Position numbers and translations under genes: made by a program. Positions 15,913-24,489 of a stretch of DNA of 64,000 nucleotides are shown piece by piece. The number at the start of each line of letters is the position of its first letter. The stretch's first letter is position 1. The notes beneath the pieces were generated by a model. That model did no database searches. It was not told the DNA's origin and was given only the letters and a program-made list of their open reading frames with translations. Source of the stretch: Streptomyces jeddahensis (GTDB lineage Bacteria > Actinomycetota > Actinomycetes > Streptomycetales > Streptomycetaceae); contig NZ_LOHS01000093.1 in the NCBI RefSeq assembly GCF_001642995.1, positions 1-64,000 on the forward strand, in the 5' to 3' direction.

Positions 15913-16812
15913 ATGGACTTCCTTCGCCCCGCACGCTGGGAGGAGGCGCTCGCCGCCAAGGCGGAGCACCTCACGGCCGTGCCGATCGCGGGTGGCACCG
16001 ATGTGATGGTCGAGATCAACTTCGACCACCGGCGGCCCGAGTACCTGCTGGACCTGAACCGCATCGGTGAGCTGGGCGAGTGGGAGGTCGGCGAGGACAC
16101 CGTCCGGCTGGGCGCCTCCGTCCCGTACACGCGGATCATGGAGCACCTGCGGGCCGAGCTGCCGGGCCTGGCGCTCGCCTCGCACACCGTGGCGTCCCCG
16201 CAGATCCGCAACCGCGGCGGCGTCGGCGGCAACCTCGGCACCGCGTCTCCGGCTGGCGACGCCCATCCGGCGCTGCTGGCCGCGGGCGCCGAGGTCGAAG
16301 TCGAGTCGGTACGCGGCTCCCGGCGCATCCCGATCGACGAGTTCTACACCGGCGTGAAGCGCAACGCGCTCGCCCCCGACGAGCTCATCCGGGCCATCCA
16401 CATCAAGAAGGCCGACGGGCCGCAGCAGTACTCGAAGGTCGGCACCCGCAACGCCATGGTCATCGCCGTGTGCGCCTTCGGGCTCGCGCTGCACCCGGAA
16501 ACGCGGACCATCCGTACCGGGATCGGTTCGGCGGCGCCCACCCCCATCCGCGCCCAGGCCGCCGAGGAGTTCCTGAACGCGGCGCTCGACGAGGGCGGCT
16601 TCTGGGACAACGGCAAGATCATCACCCCGTCGGTCGCGAAGCAGTTCGCCGACCTGTGCGCGGCCGCCTGCAATCCGATCGACGACGTGCGCGGCACCGC
16701 GAGCTACCGCCGCCACGCGGTCGGCGTCATGGCTCGCCGCACCCTGACCTGGACCTGGGAGTCGTACCGCGGTACTGAACCCACCGCCTTTCGGAAGGGG
16801 AGCGCTGCGTAA
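15913..16812 (+). CDS. Xanthine dehydrogenase FAD-binding subunit
   Basis: A 299-aa FAD subunit of a molybdenum hydroxylase. The FAD-binding motifs AGGTDVMVEIN (about residue 27) and IRNRGGVGGNLGTASPAGD (about 97-115) are intact; the C-terminal CO_dehydrogenase flavoprotein domain follows. It passes electrons from the Fe-S subunit to NAD+. First gene of the xdh operon; its TAA overlaps the next ATG by 1 bp (TAATG). Gene order FAD, 2Fe-2S, Mo matches bacterial xanthine dehydrogenases; the nearby PucR supports a purine substrate. Confidence 0.93.
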   Translation: MDFLRPARWEEALAAKAEHLTAVPIAGGTDVMVEINFDHRRPEYLLDLNRIGELGEWEVGEDTVRLGASVPYTRIMEHLRAELPGLALASHTVASPQIRNRGGVGGNLGTASPAGDAHPALLAAGAEVEVESVRGSRRIPIDEFYTGVKRNALAPDELIRAIHIKKADGPQQYSKVGTRNAMVIAVCAFGLALHPETRTIRTGIGSAAPTPIRAQAAEEFLNAALDEGGFWDNGKIITPSVAKQFADLCAAACNPIDDVRGTASYRRHAVGVMARRTLTWTWESYRGTEPTAFRKGSAA

Positions 16813-17411
16813 TGCGTGTGACGTTTCGCGTGAACGGCCGCCGGCAGGAGGCCGACGACGTGTGGGAGGGCGAGAGCCTGCTCTACGTGCTGCGGGAGCG
16901 CCTCGGCCTGCCCGGCTCCAAGAACGCCTGCGAGCAGGGCGAATGCGGTTCGTGCACGGTCCGCCTGGACGGGGTGCCGGTGTGCGCGTGCCTGGTCGCG
17001 GCGGGGCAGGTGGAGGGCCGGGACGTCGTGACGGTGGAAGGGCTCGCCGACTACGCCAAGGAGCGCGCGGCGGGGGGCGGTTGCGCCACACATCCTGGTT
17101 CCTGCGGTACGGCCGGTACGTCGCTGGACGCGGCCCGGCGGTGGGAGGCGCGGCCGACGGACTCGGCGACCGGCGAGGGTGCGCAACTCGCCCCCATCCA
17201 GCAGGCGTTCATCGACGCCGGTGCCGTGCAGTGCGGCTTCTGCACGCCCGGTCTCCTTGTCGCCGCCGACGAGATGCTGGAGCGCAACCCGAACCCGTCC
17301 GACGCGGACATCCGCGAGGCGCTGTCCGGCAACCTCTGCCGCTGCACCGGCTACGAGAAGATCCTGGACGCGGTCCGCCTCGCGGCCGCCCGGCAGTCCG
17401 AGGGGGCCTGA
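16812..17411 (+). CDS. Xanthine dehydrogenase 2Fe-2S subunit
   Basis: A 199-aa iron-sulfur subunit with the plant-type cluster motif CEQGECGSC near residue 40 and the second cluster motifs CGFCTPG and CRCTG in the C-terminal half. Between the halves is a 50-residue insertion rich in Gly/Ala (about residues 85-130), longer than in many homologues (typical size 150-170 aa). It transfers electrons from the Mo centre to FAD. Two bases separate its stop from the Mo-subunit start. Confidence 0.93.
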   Translation: MRVTFRVNGRRQEADDVWEGESLLYVLRERLGLPGSKNACEQGECGSCTVRLDGVPVCACLVAAGQVEGRDVVTVEGLADYAKERAAGGGCATHPGSCGTAGTSLDAARRWEARPTDSATGEGAQLAPIQQAFIDAGAVQCGFCTPGLLVAADEMLERNPNPSDADIREALSGNLCRCTGYEKILDAVRLAAARQSEGA

Positions 17412-17413
17412 CC

Positions 17414-19798
17414 ATGGGGACCACCGGCACGCCCACGAACCTCACGCAGGGCTCACGGACCAGCGGCGGCATCGGCGAGTCCACGCTCCGCCCGGACGGC
17501 ACCCTCAAGGTCACCGGGGATTTCGCCTACTCGTCCGATATGTGGCACGAGGACATGTTGTGGGGCCACATTCTGCGCTCGCCGGTCGCGCACGCGGAGA
17601 TCGTGTCGATCGACACGAGCGAGGCGCTCGCCCAGCCCGGTGTGTACGCCGTCATGACGTACGACGACCTGCCCACGGACGTGCGGAACTACGGCCTGGA
17701 GATCCAGGACACTCCCGTGCTCGCCAACGGCCGCGTACGCCACCACGGCGAGCCGGTCGCGATCGTCGCCGCCGACCATCCGGAGACCGCGCGCCGCGCC
17801 GCCGCCAAGATCAGGGTCGAGTACCGCGAGCTGCCCGTCGTCACCGACGAGGCGTCGGCCACCGCGCCGGACGCGCCCGTGCTCCACCCGGGCCGCGCCG
17901 ACCACCACGCCCCCCACGTCCCGCACCCGAACATCGTCCACCGCCAGCCCATCCTGCGCGGCGACGTGGCGGAGGCCCGACGGCGGGCCGACGTGATCGT
18001 CGAGGGCGAGTACGTCTTCGGCATGCAGGACCAGGCGTTTCTCGGCCCGGAGTCGGGTCTTGCCGTGCCCGCCGAGGACGGCGGCGTCGACCTCTACATC
18101 GCCACCCAGTGGCTGCACGCCGACCTCCGCCAGATCGCGCCCGTCCTCGGCCTGCCCGAGGACAAGGTCCGTATGACGCTGGCCGGCGTCGGCGGCGCGT
18201 TCGGCGGTCGCGAGGACCTGTCGATGCAGATCCACGCGTGCCTGCTGGCGCTGCGCACGGGCAAGCCGGTGAAGATCGTCTACAACCGTTTCGAGTCCTT
18301 CTTCGGCCACGTCCACCGCCACCCGGCAAGGCTGTACTACGAGCACGGGGCCACGCGCGACGGCAAGCTGACCCACCTGAAGGCGCGTATCGTCCTGGAC
18401 GGCGGCGCCTACGCCTCCTCGTCCCCGGCGGTCGTCGGCAACGCCGCCTCGCTGGGCGCCGGACCGTACGTCGTCGACAACGTCGACATCGAGGCCGTTG
18501 CCCTCTACACCAACAACCCGCCCTGCGGCGCCATGCGCGGCTTCGGCGCGGTCCAGGCGTGCTTCGCGTACGAGGCGCAGATGGACAAGCTCGCCGCGAA
18601 GCTGGGCATGGACCCGGTGGAGTTCCGGCAGCTGAACGCCATGGAGCAGGGGTCCCTCATGCCGACCGGGCAGGTCGTCGACTCCCCGGCGCCCGTCGCC
18701 GAACTCCTGCGCCGCGTCAAGGCGATGCCGATGCCGCCCGAGCGCCAGTGGGTGACCACCGAGGGCGCCGACGTCCGGCAGCTTCCCGGCGGCCTGTCCA
18801 ACACCACCCACGGCGAAGGCGTCGTACGGGGCGTCGGCTACGCGGTCGGCATCAAGAACGTCGGCTTCTCCGAGGGGTTCGACGACTACTCCACCGCGCG
18901 GGTGCGCATGGAGGTGGTGGGCGGCGAGCCCGTCGCCACCGTGCACACCGCGATGGCGGAGGTCGGCCAGGGCGGTGTCACCGTCCACGCGCAGATCGCC
19001 CGCACCGAGCTGGGGGTCACACAGGTGACGATCCAGCCTGCGGACACGCAGGTGGGCAGCGCCGGTTCGACGTCCGCGTCCCGTCAGACATACGTCACGG
19101 GCGGTGCGGTCAAGAACGCCTGCGAACTCGTCCGCGAGAAGGTCCTGGAGATCGGACGGCGCAAGTTCGGGTCGTCCCACCCGGCGTGGGCCACCGCCGA
19201 ACTCCTCCTTGAGGGCGGCAAGGTCGTCACCGACGGAGGCGAGGCGCTCGCCGATCTGGCGGACGTCCTGGAGGGCGAGGCCGTCGAGGTCGAGGAGGTG
19301 TGGCGGCATCGGCCGACGGAGCCGTTCGACCTGCGCACCGGGCAGGGCTTCGGGCACGTCCAGTACTCGTTCGCTGCTCACCGGGCCGTCGTCGAGGTCG
19401 ATACGGAACTGGGGCTGGTCAAGGTCATCGAACTGGCCTGCGCCCAGGACGTCGGCAAGGCGCTGAACCCGCTGTCCGTCGTCGGTCAGATCCAGGGCGG
19501 TACGACGCAGGGGCTGGGCATGGCGGTCATGGAGGAGATCGTCGTCGACCCGAAGACGGCGAAGGTCAGGAACCCGTCCTTCACGGACTACCTGATCCCC
19601 ACGATCCTCGACACGCCGACCATCCCCGTCGACGTGCTCGAACTCGCCGACGAGCATGCGCCGTACGGGTTGCGGGGGGTCGGCGAGGCGCCGACGCTCT
19701 CCTCGACGCCGGCGGTCCTCGCGGCGATCCGCGCCGCGACGGGGCTGGCGCTCGACCGGACGCCGGTGCGGCCGGAGCACCTGACGGGCACGGCGTAG
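17414..19798 (+). CDS. Xanthine dehydrogenase molybdopterin-binding subunit
   Basis: A 794-aa catalytic subunit that hydroxylates hypoxanthine/xanthine-type substrates at a Mo-cofactor. Landmarks include GVGGAFGGREDLS, CGAMRGFGAVQA, the cofactor segment VGQGGVTVHAQ and the C-terminal GLRGVGEAP containing the catalytic Glu. Length is normal. It is third in the operon. The next gene, xdhC-like, follows after 290 bp that are filled with repeats. Other aldehyde-oxidase-type substrates are possible, but the PucR/XdhC context favours purines. Confidence 0.93.
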   Translation: MGTTGTPTNLTQGSRTSGGIGESTLRPDGTLKVTGDFAYSSDMWHEDMLWGHILRSPVAHAEIVSIDTSEALAQPGVYAVMTYDDLPTDVRNYGLEIQDTPVLANGRVRHHGEPVAIVAADHPETARRAAAKIRVEYRELPVVTDEASATAPDAPVLHPGRADHHAPHVPHPNIVHRQPILRGDVAEARRRADVIVEGEYVFGMQDQAFLGPESGLAVPAEDGGVDLYIATQWLHADLRQIAPVLGLPEDKVRMTLAGVGGAFGGREDLSMQIHACLLALRTGKPVKIVYNRFESFFGHVHRHPARLYYEHGATRDGKLTHLKARIVLDGGAYASSSPAVVGNAASLGAGPYVVDNVDIEAVALYTNNPPCGAMRGFGAVQACFAYEAQMDKLAAKLGMDPVEFRQLNAMEQGSLMPTGQVVDSPAPVAELLRRVKAMPMPPERQWVTTEGADVRQLPGGLSNTTHGEGVVRGVGYAVGIKNVGFSEGFDDYSTARVRMEVVGGEPVATVHTAMAEVGQGGVTVHAQIARTELGVTQVTIQPADTQVGSAGSTSASRQTYVTGGAVKNACELVREKVLEIGRRKFGSSHPAWATAELLLEGGKVVTDGGEALADLADVLEGEAVEVEEVWRHRPTEPFDLRTGQGFGHVQYSFAAHRAVVEVDTELGLVKVIELACAQDVGKALNPLSVVGQIQGGTTQGLGMAVMEEIVVDPKTAKVRNPSFTDYLIPTILDTPTIPVDVLELADEHAPYGLRGVGEAPTLSSTPAVLAAIRAATGLALDRTPVRPEHLTGTA

Positions 19799-19835
19799 CC
19801 GCGCCACGGCGCCGCCGCGCGCCGCCTCCCGCTGC

Positions 19836-19881
19836 GGGCAATCGTGCCGCTGGGGCGGCACGGGTGGGCGCAGCGGCACCC
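19836..19881 (+). repeat. Dispersed intergenic repeat, partner of 4848-4892
   Basis: Matches the reverse complement of 4848-4892 over 45 bp with one substitution and one inserted G. A relative with core GCGGAACG replaces GCGGCACG further on at about 19960-19990. Confidence 0.8.
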
Positions 19882-19983
19882 CGACGGCGGGTAATGCCTC
19901 CCCGCTTGGGTAACCCCGACGGAGGTACCGCCAGCCCCAGGGGCACCCTCCGTCGTGGGTTGTGCCCACCCGTTCCGCCCTGC

Positions 19984-20074
19984 GGAACGCCTGCCCACAA
20001 CGGTGGGGAACGCCTGCCCACAACGGTGGGGGAGCGCCTGCCCACAACGGTGGGGAACGCCTGCCCACAACGGG
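19984..20074. repeat. 23-bp tandem repeat, four copies
   Basis: Copies begin at 19984, 20007, 20031 and 20054. Each starts GGAACGCCTGCCCACAACGG (third copy GGAGCG) and ends TGG except the last. The array lies immediately upstream of the xdhC-like start at 20089, replacing the short spacer expected in an xdh operon. Confidence 0.9.
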
Positions 20075-20088
20075 AACAGGAGACCCGA

Positions 20089-21240
20089 ATGCTGGACATC
20101 GCTGACGAGTTGAGCCGATGGGTTGCCCAGGGGCGCGACTTCGCCGTCGCCACCGTCGTGGCCGTCGGCGGCAGCGCCCCCCGCCAGCCCGGCGCCGCGC
20201 TCGCCGTCGACGCCGACGGCACCGCGATCGGCTCGGTCTCCGGCGGCTGCGTGGAGGGCGCCGTCTACGAGCTGTGCCGCCAGGCGCTCGAGGACGGCGA
20301 GACCGTCCTCGAGCGCTTCGGCTACAGCGACGACGACGCCTTCGCCATCGGCCTGACCTGCGGCGGCGTCATCGACATCCTCGTCACCCCGGTACGTGCG
20401 GACGCTCCCGCCCGGGAGGTGTTCGCGTCCGCGCTGTCCGCCGCCGCGGCAGGAGAGGCGGCGGCGGTCGCCCGGATCGTCTCGGGTCCGGCCGAACTCC
20501 GGGGGCGCCCCCTGCTCGTACGCGGCGACGGCTCGTACCAGGGCGGGCTCGGCGGGCACCCCGGACTGGACCGCACCGCGGCCGACGAGGCCCGTGCCTT
20601 CCTCGACGCGGGCCGTACCGGCACGCTGGAGATCGGAGAGCAGGGCTCTCGGTGCGGAGCACCGATCACGCTGCTCGTCGAGTCGTCCGTTCCACCGCCC
20701 CGCATGATCGTGTTCGGCGCCATCGACTTCGCGTCGGCCCTGGTCCGTATCGGCAGGTTCCTGGGCTACCGGATGACCGTGTGCGACGCCCGGCCGGTCT
20801 TCGCCACCCCGGCGCGCTTCCCGGAGGCCGACGAGGTCGTCGTCGAATGGCCCCACACCTACCTGGAGTCGACGCAGGTCGACGGCCGTACGGTGCTGTG
20901 CGTACTGACCCATGACGCGAAGTTCGACATCCCGCTGCTGCAACTGGCCCTGCGCCTCCCGGTCGCGTACGTCGGGGCGATGGGCTCGCGGCGTACGCAC
21001 CTCGACCGCAACGAGCGTCTGCGGGAGGCCGGCGTCACCGAACTCGAGCTCGCCCGCCTGCGCTCGCCCATAGGGCTGGATCTCGGTGCGCGTACGCCGG
21101 AGGAGACCGCCCTGTCCATCGCCGCGGAGATCGTCGCCAACCGGCGTGGCGGCAGCGGCGTTTCGCTGACCGGGGCGCACACGCCGATTCACCATGACGG
21201 GCCAAAGGCGACGGCGCGGCGGATCGGATCCGTCGCCTGA
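20089..21240 (+). CDS. XdhC/CoxI-family molybdenum cofactor insertion protein
   Basis: A 383-aa XdhC-type protein that binds and delivers sulfurated Mo-cofactor to xanthine dehydrogenase. The N-terminal XdhC_CoxI domain contains GSAPRQPGAALAV and SGGCVEGAV; the C-terminal Rossmann-like domain has VFGAIDFASALVRIGRFLGYR and YVGAMGSRRTH. The start is supported by AGGAGA 10 bases upstream. It follows the Mo subunit in the same direction, but 290 bp of repetitive DNA intervenes, so it may have acquired its own promoter or variable coupling. Confidence 0.92.
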   Translation: MLDIADELSRWVAQGRDFAVATVVAVGGSAPRQPGAALAVDADGTAIGSVSGGCVEGAVYELCRQALEDGETVLERFGYSDDDAFAIGLTCGGVIDILVTPVRADAPAREVFASALSAAAAGEAAAVARIVSGPAELRGRPLLVRGDGSYQGGLGGHPGLDRTAADEARAFLDAGRTGTLEIGEQGSRCGAPITLLVESSVPPPRMIVFGAIDFASALVRIGRFLGYRMTVCDARPVFATPARFPEADEVVVEWPHTYLESTQVDGRTVLCVLTHDAKFDIPLLQLALRLPVAYVGAMGSRRTHLDRNERLREAGVTELELARLRSPIGLDLGARTPEETALSIAAEIVANRRGGSGVSLTGAHTPIHHDGPKATARRIGSVA

Positions 21241-21364
21241 GGCGTCGGTAGGGTCCGTTCGCGGAGGCGGCGGACCCCTTCTCCCTCACCTGTGGCGGTG
21301 CACCTCGTGCACCTCAGTTGATGCACCCGTATTGACGTGCGCATGCCGCTCGACCAGTCTCGTG

Positions 21365-21378
21365 TGGGAGCGCTCCCG
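21365..21378. promoter_or_regulatory. CebR-type box TGGGAGCGCTCCCG
   Basis: Matches 13 of 14 positions of the established CebR operator TGGGAGCGCTCCCA, the LacI-family cellobiose-responsive repressor of Streptomyces. It lies 43 bp upstream of the GH6 cellulase start, the usual place for CebR control of cellulase genes. Confidence 0.8.
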
Positions 21379-21420
21379 CAAGTCCCTCGTGACCGTTGCG
21401 CACCAGGAGTTAACCCCACC

Positions 21421-22638
21421 ATGAGACCCATCAGACGTACGAGATGCGTCCCGGCCGCACTGGCCGCCCTGTCGGTCGTTCTGGCCTCCTTGCTGACCGG
21501 ACCGGTAGCCACCGCAGCCGAACCGGCCCCCGCCGCGGCCGAATCGGCAGCCGGCTCCAGGGGCCCCCGCCTCTACGTACCGGACGCCAACCCCGACGCC
21601 TACCTCCAGGCCCTGGACCTCGTCCGCGCCGGCCGGGACCGCGAGGCGGCCGGCATCGTGGCGATGGCCAACACCCCGCAGGCGGTCTGGTTCGGAGACC
21701 AGAGCCCGGCCGAGGTGGAGCGGCTCGCCCGCGGCGTCGTGCGCGACGCCGGACGCGACGACGCGACGCCCGTGTTCGCGCTCTACAACGTCCCCGGCCG
21801 CGACTGCTCCAACTACTCGGCGGGCGGGGCCGCGAACACCGCCGAGTACAAGGCGTGGATCGACGCGGTCGCCCGCGGTATCGGCGGCCACCGGGCCATC
21901 GTGGTCCTCGAACCGGACTCGCTGGCGCTCCTGCCCGCCGACTGCGGCCAGGACGACGCGGAGGGCACCCTGACCGCCGCCCGGTACACAGAGGTCAACT
22001 ACGCCGTCGACAAGCTCGAGCCGCTGTCCGGCACCCGGGTGTACCTGGACACGGGGCATCCCGGCTGGCACTCGGTGAACTCCATCGTGCCGCGCCTGGT
22101 CGAGGGCGGTGTCACGCGTGCCACCGGCTTCTTCACCAACGTCTCCAACTACACCACCGACGCCGCCACCTCCTGGTACGGCAAGCTGATCTCGTCCTGC
22201 CTCGCCCATGTCGCGGAAGGCGGCGACAGCGCCGAGTGCCCCGACCAGTGGTGGCCGCGCGCCGAGGCCGAGGCGTGGCTCGACGAGAACGTGGACACGC
22301 CCGCATCCCGTATGAAGCACTTTGTCACGGACTCCAGCCGCAACGGCCAGGGCCCGTGGACACCGCCCGCCGGCAAGTACACGGACCCTCAGGAGTGGTG
22401 CAACCCGCCCGACCGGGGCCTCGGCGCCCGCCCGACCCTGCGCACCGGCGATCCGCTGCAGGACGCGAGGCTGTGGATCAAGATCCCCGGTGAGTCGGAC
22501 GGCCTGTGTCTGCGCGGGACGGCGGGTCCGGAGGACCCGGAGCGCGGGATGGTGGCCCCGCGCGCGGGGGACTGGTTCCCCGAACAGGCCCTGGAACTGG
22601 TGCGGCTCGCGACCCCGCCGCTGCTGCCGGAGGACTGA
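21421..22638 (+). CDS. Secreted glycoside hydrolase family 6 endoglucanase
   Basis: A 405-aa GH6 cellulase cleaving beta-1,4-glucan with inversion. A signal peptide (to about residue 37, AATAAEP) directs export. Conserved acidic residues are visible: Asp128 in GRDC, Asp166 (general acid) in EPDSL, and Asp360 in GESDG. The substrate segment DTGHPGWH is present. There is no carbohydrate-binding module or linker, so it is a catalytic domain only. AGGAG precedes ATG 21421. A CebR-type box upstream predicts induction by cellobiose/cellotriose. Confidence 0.94.
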   Translation: MRPIRRTRCVPAALAALSVVLASLLTGPVATAAEPAPAAAESAAGSRGPRLYVPDANPDAYLQALDLVRAGRDREAAGIVAMANTPQAVWFGDQSPAEVERLARGVVRDAGRDDATPVFALYNVPGRDCSNYSAGGAANTAEYKAWIDAVARGIGGHRAIVVLEPDSLALLPADCGQDDAEGTLTAARYTEVNYAVDKLEPLSGTRVYLDTGHPGWHSVNSIVPRLVEGGVTRATGFFTNVSNYTTDAATSWYGKLISSCLAHVAEGGDSAECPDQWWPRAEAEAWLDENVDTPASRMKHFVTDSSRNGQGPWTPPAGKYTDPQEWCNPPDRGLGARPTLRTGDPLQDARLWIKIPGESDGLCLRGTAGPEDPERGMVAPRAGDWFPEQALELVRLATPPLLPED

Positions 22639-22693
22639 TCCCGGTCCCCAGTGGTCGTCACCGCCACAGAGCCCCTTCGTCCGTCCTCCGTGA

Positions 22694-23140
22694 TCAGGGG
22701 CGCCGCAGCAGGCCGTCCGCCGCCCGGCCGAACAGCAGGCGCGCGGACGCGGCCAGCGGCGGGTCGAGGAACGGCGGTAGCGGGCGTACCCGCAGTTCCT
22801 CGACCCAGACGACCCGGGAACCCGCCCCGCTCGGGTGGACCTCGATCTCGGCCCAGCCCGTGACGAACGAGCCGCGCTTCTCCAGGCGGCAGCGGGCTGG
22901 GCCGCCGGGCTCGGCGGGGTCCGGAGGCTGCCAGACCGTCACCTCCATCGGGTCGTCGAACGCGGCCGGTCCGACGCCGGTGCGGGCCACGAAACGGGTG
23001 CCCGCGCGGGTGGGCGGCGGTGTGGTGACGGTGACGCGGGTCAGCGGGACCACGTCCGCATGGTGTTTCCAGTCGGTGAGGCGGTGCCATGCCTCGGCGG
23101 GGGAAAGGGGCGTAACCCGTTCGATGCGGAAGAGGGCCAT
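22694..23140 (-). CDS. SRPBCC (polyketide cyclase/START-like) family protein
   Basis: A 148-aa protein of the SRPBCC superfamily, a hydrophobic-ligand-binding helix-grip fold. The N-terminus (ERVTPLSPAEAWHRLTDW) and the C-terminal long helix (LDPPLAASARLLFGRAADGLL) are typical. Specific ligand unknown. It is divergent from the sigma factor gene at 23267 (126-bp shared upstream region) and convergent with the cellulase gene. Confidence 0.8.
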   Translation of the reverse strand: MALFRIERVTPLSPAEAWHRLTDWKHHADVVPLTRVTVTTPPPTRAGTRFVARTGVGPAAFDDPMEVTVWQPPDPAEPGGPARCRLEKRGSFVTGWAEIEVHPSGAGSRVVWVEELRVRPLPPFLDPPLAASARLLFGRAADGLLRRP

Positions 23141-23266
23141 TGCGTGATGGTAGGCGCGGGGCGCGTGCCGCCTGTCGGATGGCGTGCCCTGGGGGACCGC
23201 CGCCGGACGGTCTCGGGTTACATTGCCGCCCGAGCTGATCCAGGTCGAAGGGGCGAGGGTGTACAG

Positions 23267-24334
23267 ATGTGTCAGATTCCGGATTCCGGGCGGTCCGGGG
23301 TGCCTGCCGACCGGTGGCAGCAGATCTGGAGCCATCGCGAGCAGTTGCTGACGGTGGCGCGGCGGCGGTCGACCAGCCCGCAGGACGCCGAGGACGCGGT
23401 GCACGAGGCCATGGCGAGGGCTGCGGAGCGCCCGTACCTGGACGGCGCTCGGCTCGGGGCGTGGCTGACCGCCGTCACCGTACGCCTGTGCATCGATCAG
23501 CACCGGCAGCTCAACCGGGACACGGGCATACGCCGACGGGTCGGCTCGGTGCTGGCAGCCCCCAGCGCCGTACCGCACGAGGAAGCCGTGTGCGATCGCG
23601 CGGAGGCGAGGTGGCTCGCCTGCCAGGGGAGCGGGCTGCCGGAGAAACAGCTGGAGGCGCTGCGGCTGAAGGCGCAGGACCTGGATGTGGCGCAGGTCGC
23701 GCAGCGGATGGGGCTGACCTACAAGGCCGCCGAATCCCTGCTGGGCCGCGCGCGGCGGACGCTGCGAGAGGCTCTGGCGGCGACGCTGGCCGTTGTCACC
23801 GTCTGGGTGTGGCGGGGGCGCCCGCGCCTGGACGGGGGCACGCCGGCGGCCGTGCCGACCGCTGTGCTGGCGTCCGCGGGGACACTCGTGATCGCGGGGC
23901 TCGTCCTGGTGTCGCCTCCAGGGACGGACGAGGGGTTCCTTCCCCGCCCCGACCGCGAGCGGCGGTCAGATGCCGTGTTCGTGTCGTCCCCCGAGGAGCC
24001 GAGCGCGCGGCCCTCGACCACCTCGGCCGCCGACTCTGTTGCGGAGCTCGTGGGCGTGCCCGCCCTTCCGGAGCCGGCGAGCAAGCCGGTCGGCGCACCG
24101 GGGCGGGGGGACGGTCCGGTGGAAGGGGACGGGTCCGTGCCGGAACAGCCGGTGCCCGGCGTGCCCGCCGCAGAGCTGCCGTCGCTGCCGAACGTGCCCG
24201 CTGTGCCGTCCGTGCCTTCCGTGCCCCCGCTTCCCGTACCGGTCGAGCCGGGTGATGCTTTGCCGAGCGTCGCCGTACCCGGTGTGCCCGGCGTCGTGTC
24301 CCCGGCGAGTCCGACGCCCCTGCCGCTGGACTGA
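23267..24334 (+). CDS. Sigma-70-family factor with membrane segments and Pro-rich tail
   Basis: A 355-aa protein. Residues ~15-165 are an ECF-like sigma factor: sigma-2 region (SPQDAEDAVHEAMARAAERPYLD...WLTAVTVRLCIDQHRQ) and sigma-4 HTH (LDVAQVAQRMGLTYKAAESLLGRARRTLRE). Then follow a hydrophobic segment at about 170-182 (ATLAVVTVWVW), a stronger one at about 200-217 (VLASAGTLVIAGLVLVS), and a ~135-residue tail rich in Pro, Val and Ser (PSVPSVPPLPVPVEP). No separate anti-sigma gene is nearby, so the tail may place or restrain the factor at the membrane. Secreted-protein genes follow in the same direction. Confidence 0.85.
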   Translation: MCQIPDSGRSGVPADRWQQIWSHREQLLTVARRRSTSPQDAEDAVHEAMARAAERPYLDGARLGAWLTAVTVRLCIDQHRQLNRDTGIRRRVGSVLAAPSAVPHEEAVCDRAEARWLACQGSGLPEKQLEALRLKAQDLDVAQVAQRMGLTYKAAESLLGRARRTLREALAATLAVVTVWVWRGRPRLDGGTPAAVPTAVLASAGTLVIAGLVLVSPPGTDEGFLPRPDRERRSDAVFVSSPEEPSARPSTTSAADSVAELVGVPALPEPASKPVGAPGRGDGPVEGDGSVPEQPVPGVPAAELPSLPNVPAVPSVPSVPPLPVPVEPGDALPSVAVPGVPGVVSPASPTPLPLD

Positions 24335-24350
24335 CCTGGTCCGGCCCCCC

Positions 24351-24385
24351 CGTACGCGGGTCCCCTTTCCCCGTCCTCGCGTACG
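24351..24385. promoter_or_regulatory. Inverted repeat CGTACGCG / CGCGTACG before the caspase-like gene
   Basis: Perfect 8-bp arms (24351-24358, 24378-24385) separated by 19 bp, followed by TGAAAAAAC. It lies between the sigma factor gene and the secreted protein gene; it could be an operator for the latter or a processing/termination hairpin for the former. Confidence 0.4.
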
Positions 24386-24489
24386 TGAAAAAACTTGCGC
24401 TTCTTCGCGAGGGAGCTGCCACCCGACTCCGTAGAGCAGGTGACAGCACCCGGTTCACCGCCTGGTGCGGCACAAGAAGCGGAGAGTTG

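Noticed and set aside
17453-20068. An 871-codon antisense frame across the xanthine dehydrogenase Mo subunit
   Set aside because: Composition is the mirror of the sense gene and runs through intergenic repeats; no motif or ribosome-binding site.
19984-20074. CRISPR-like array before xdhC
   Set aside because: The 23-bp copies are contiguous, with no unique spacers.
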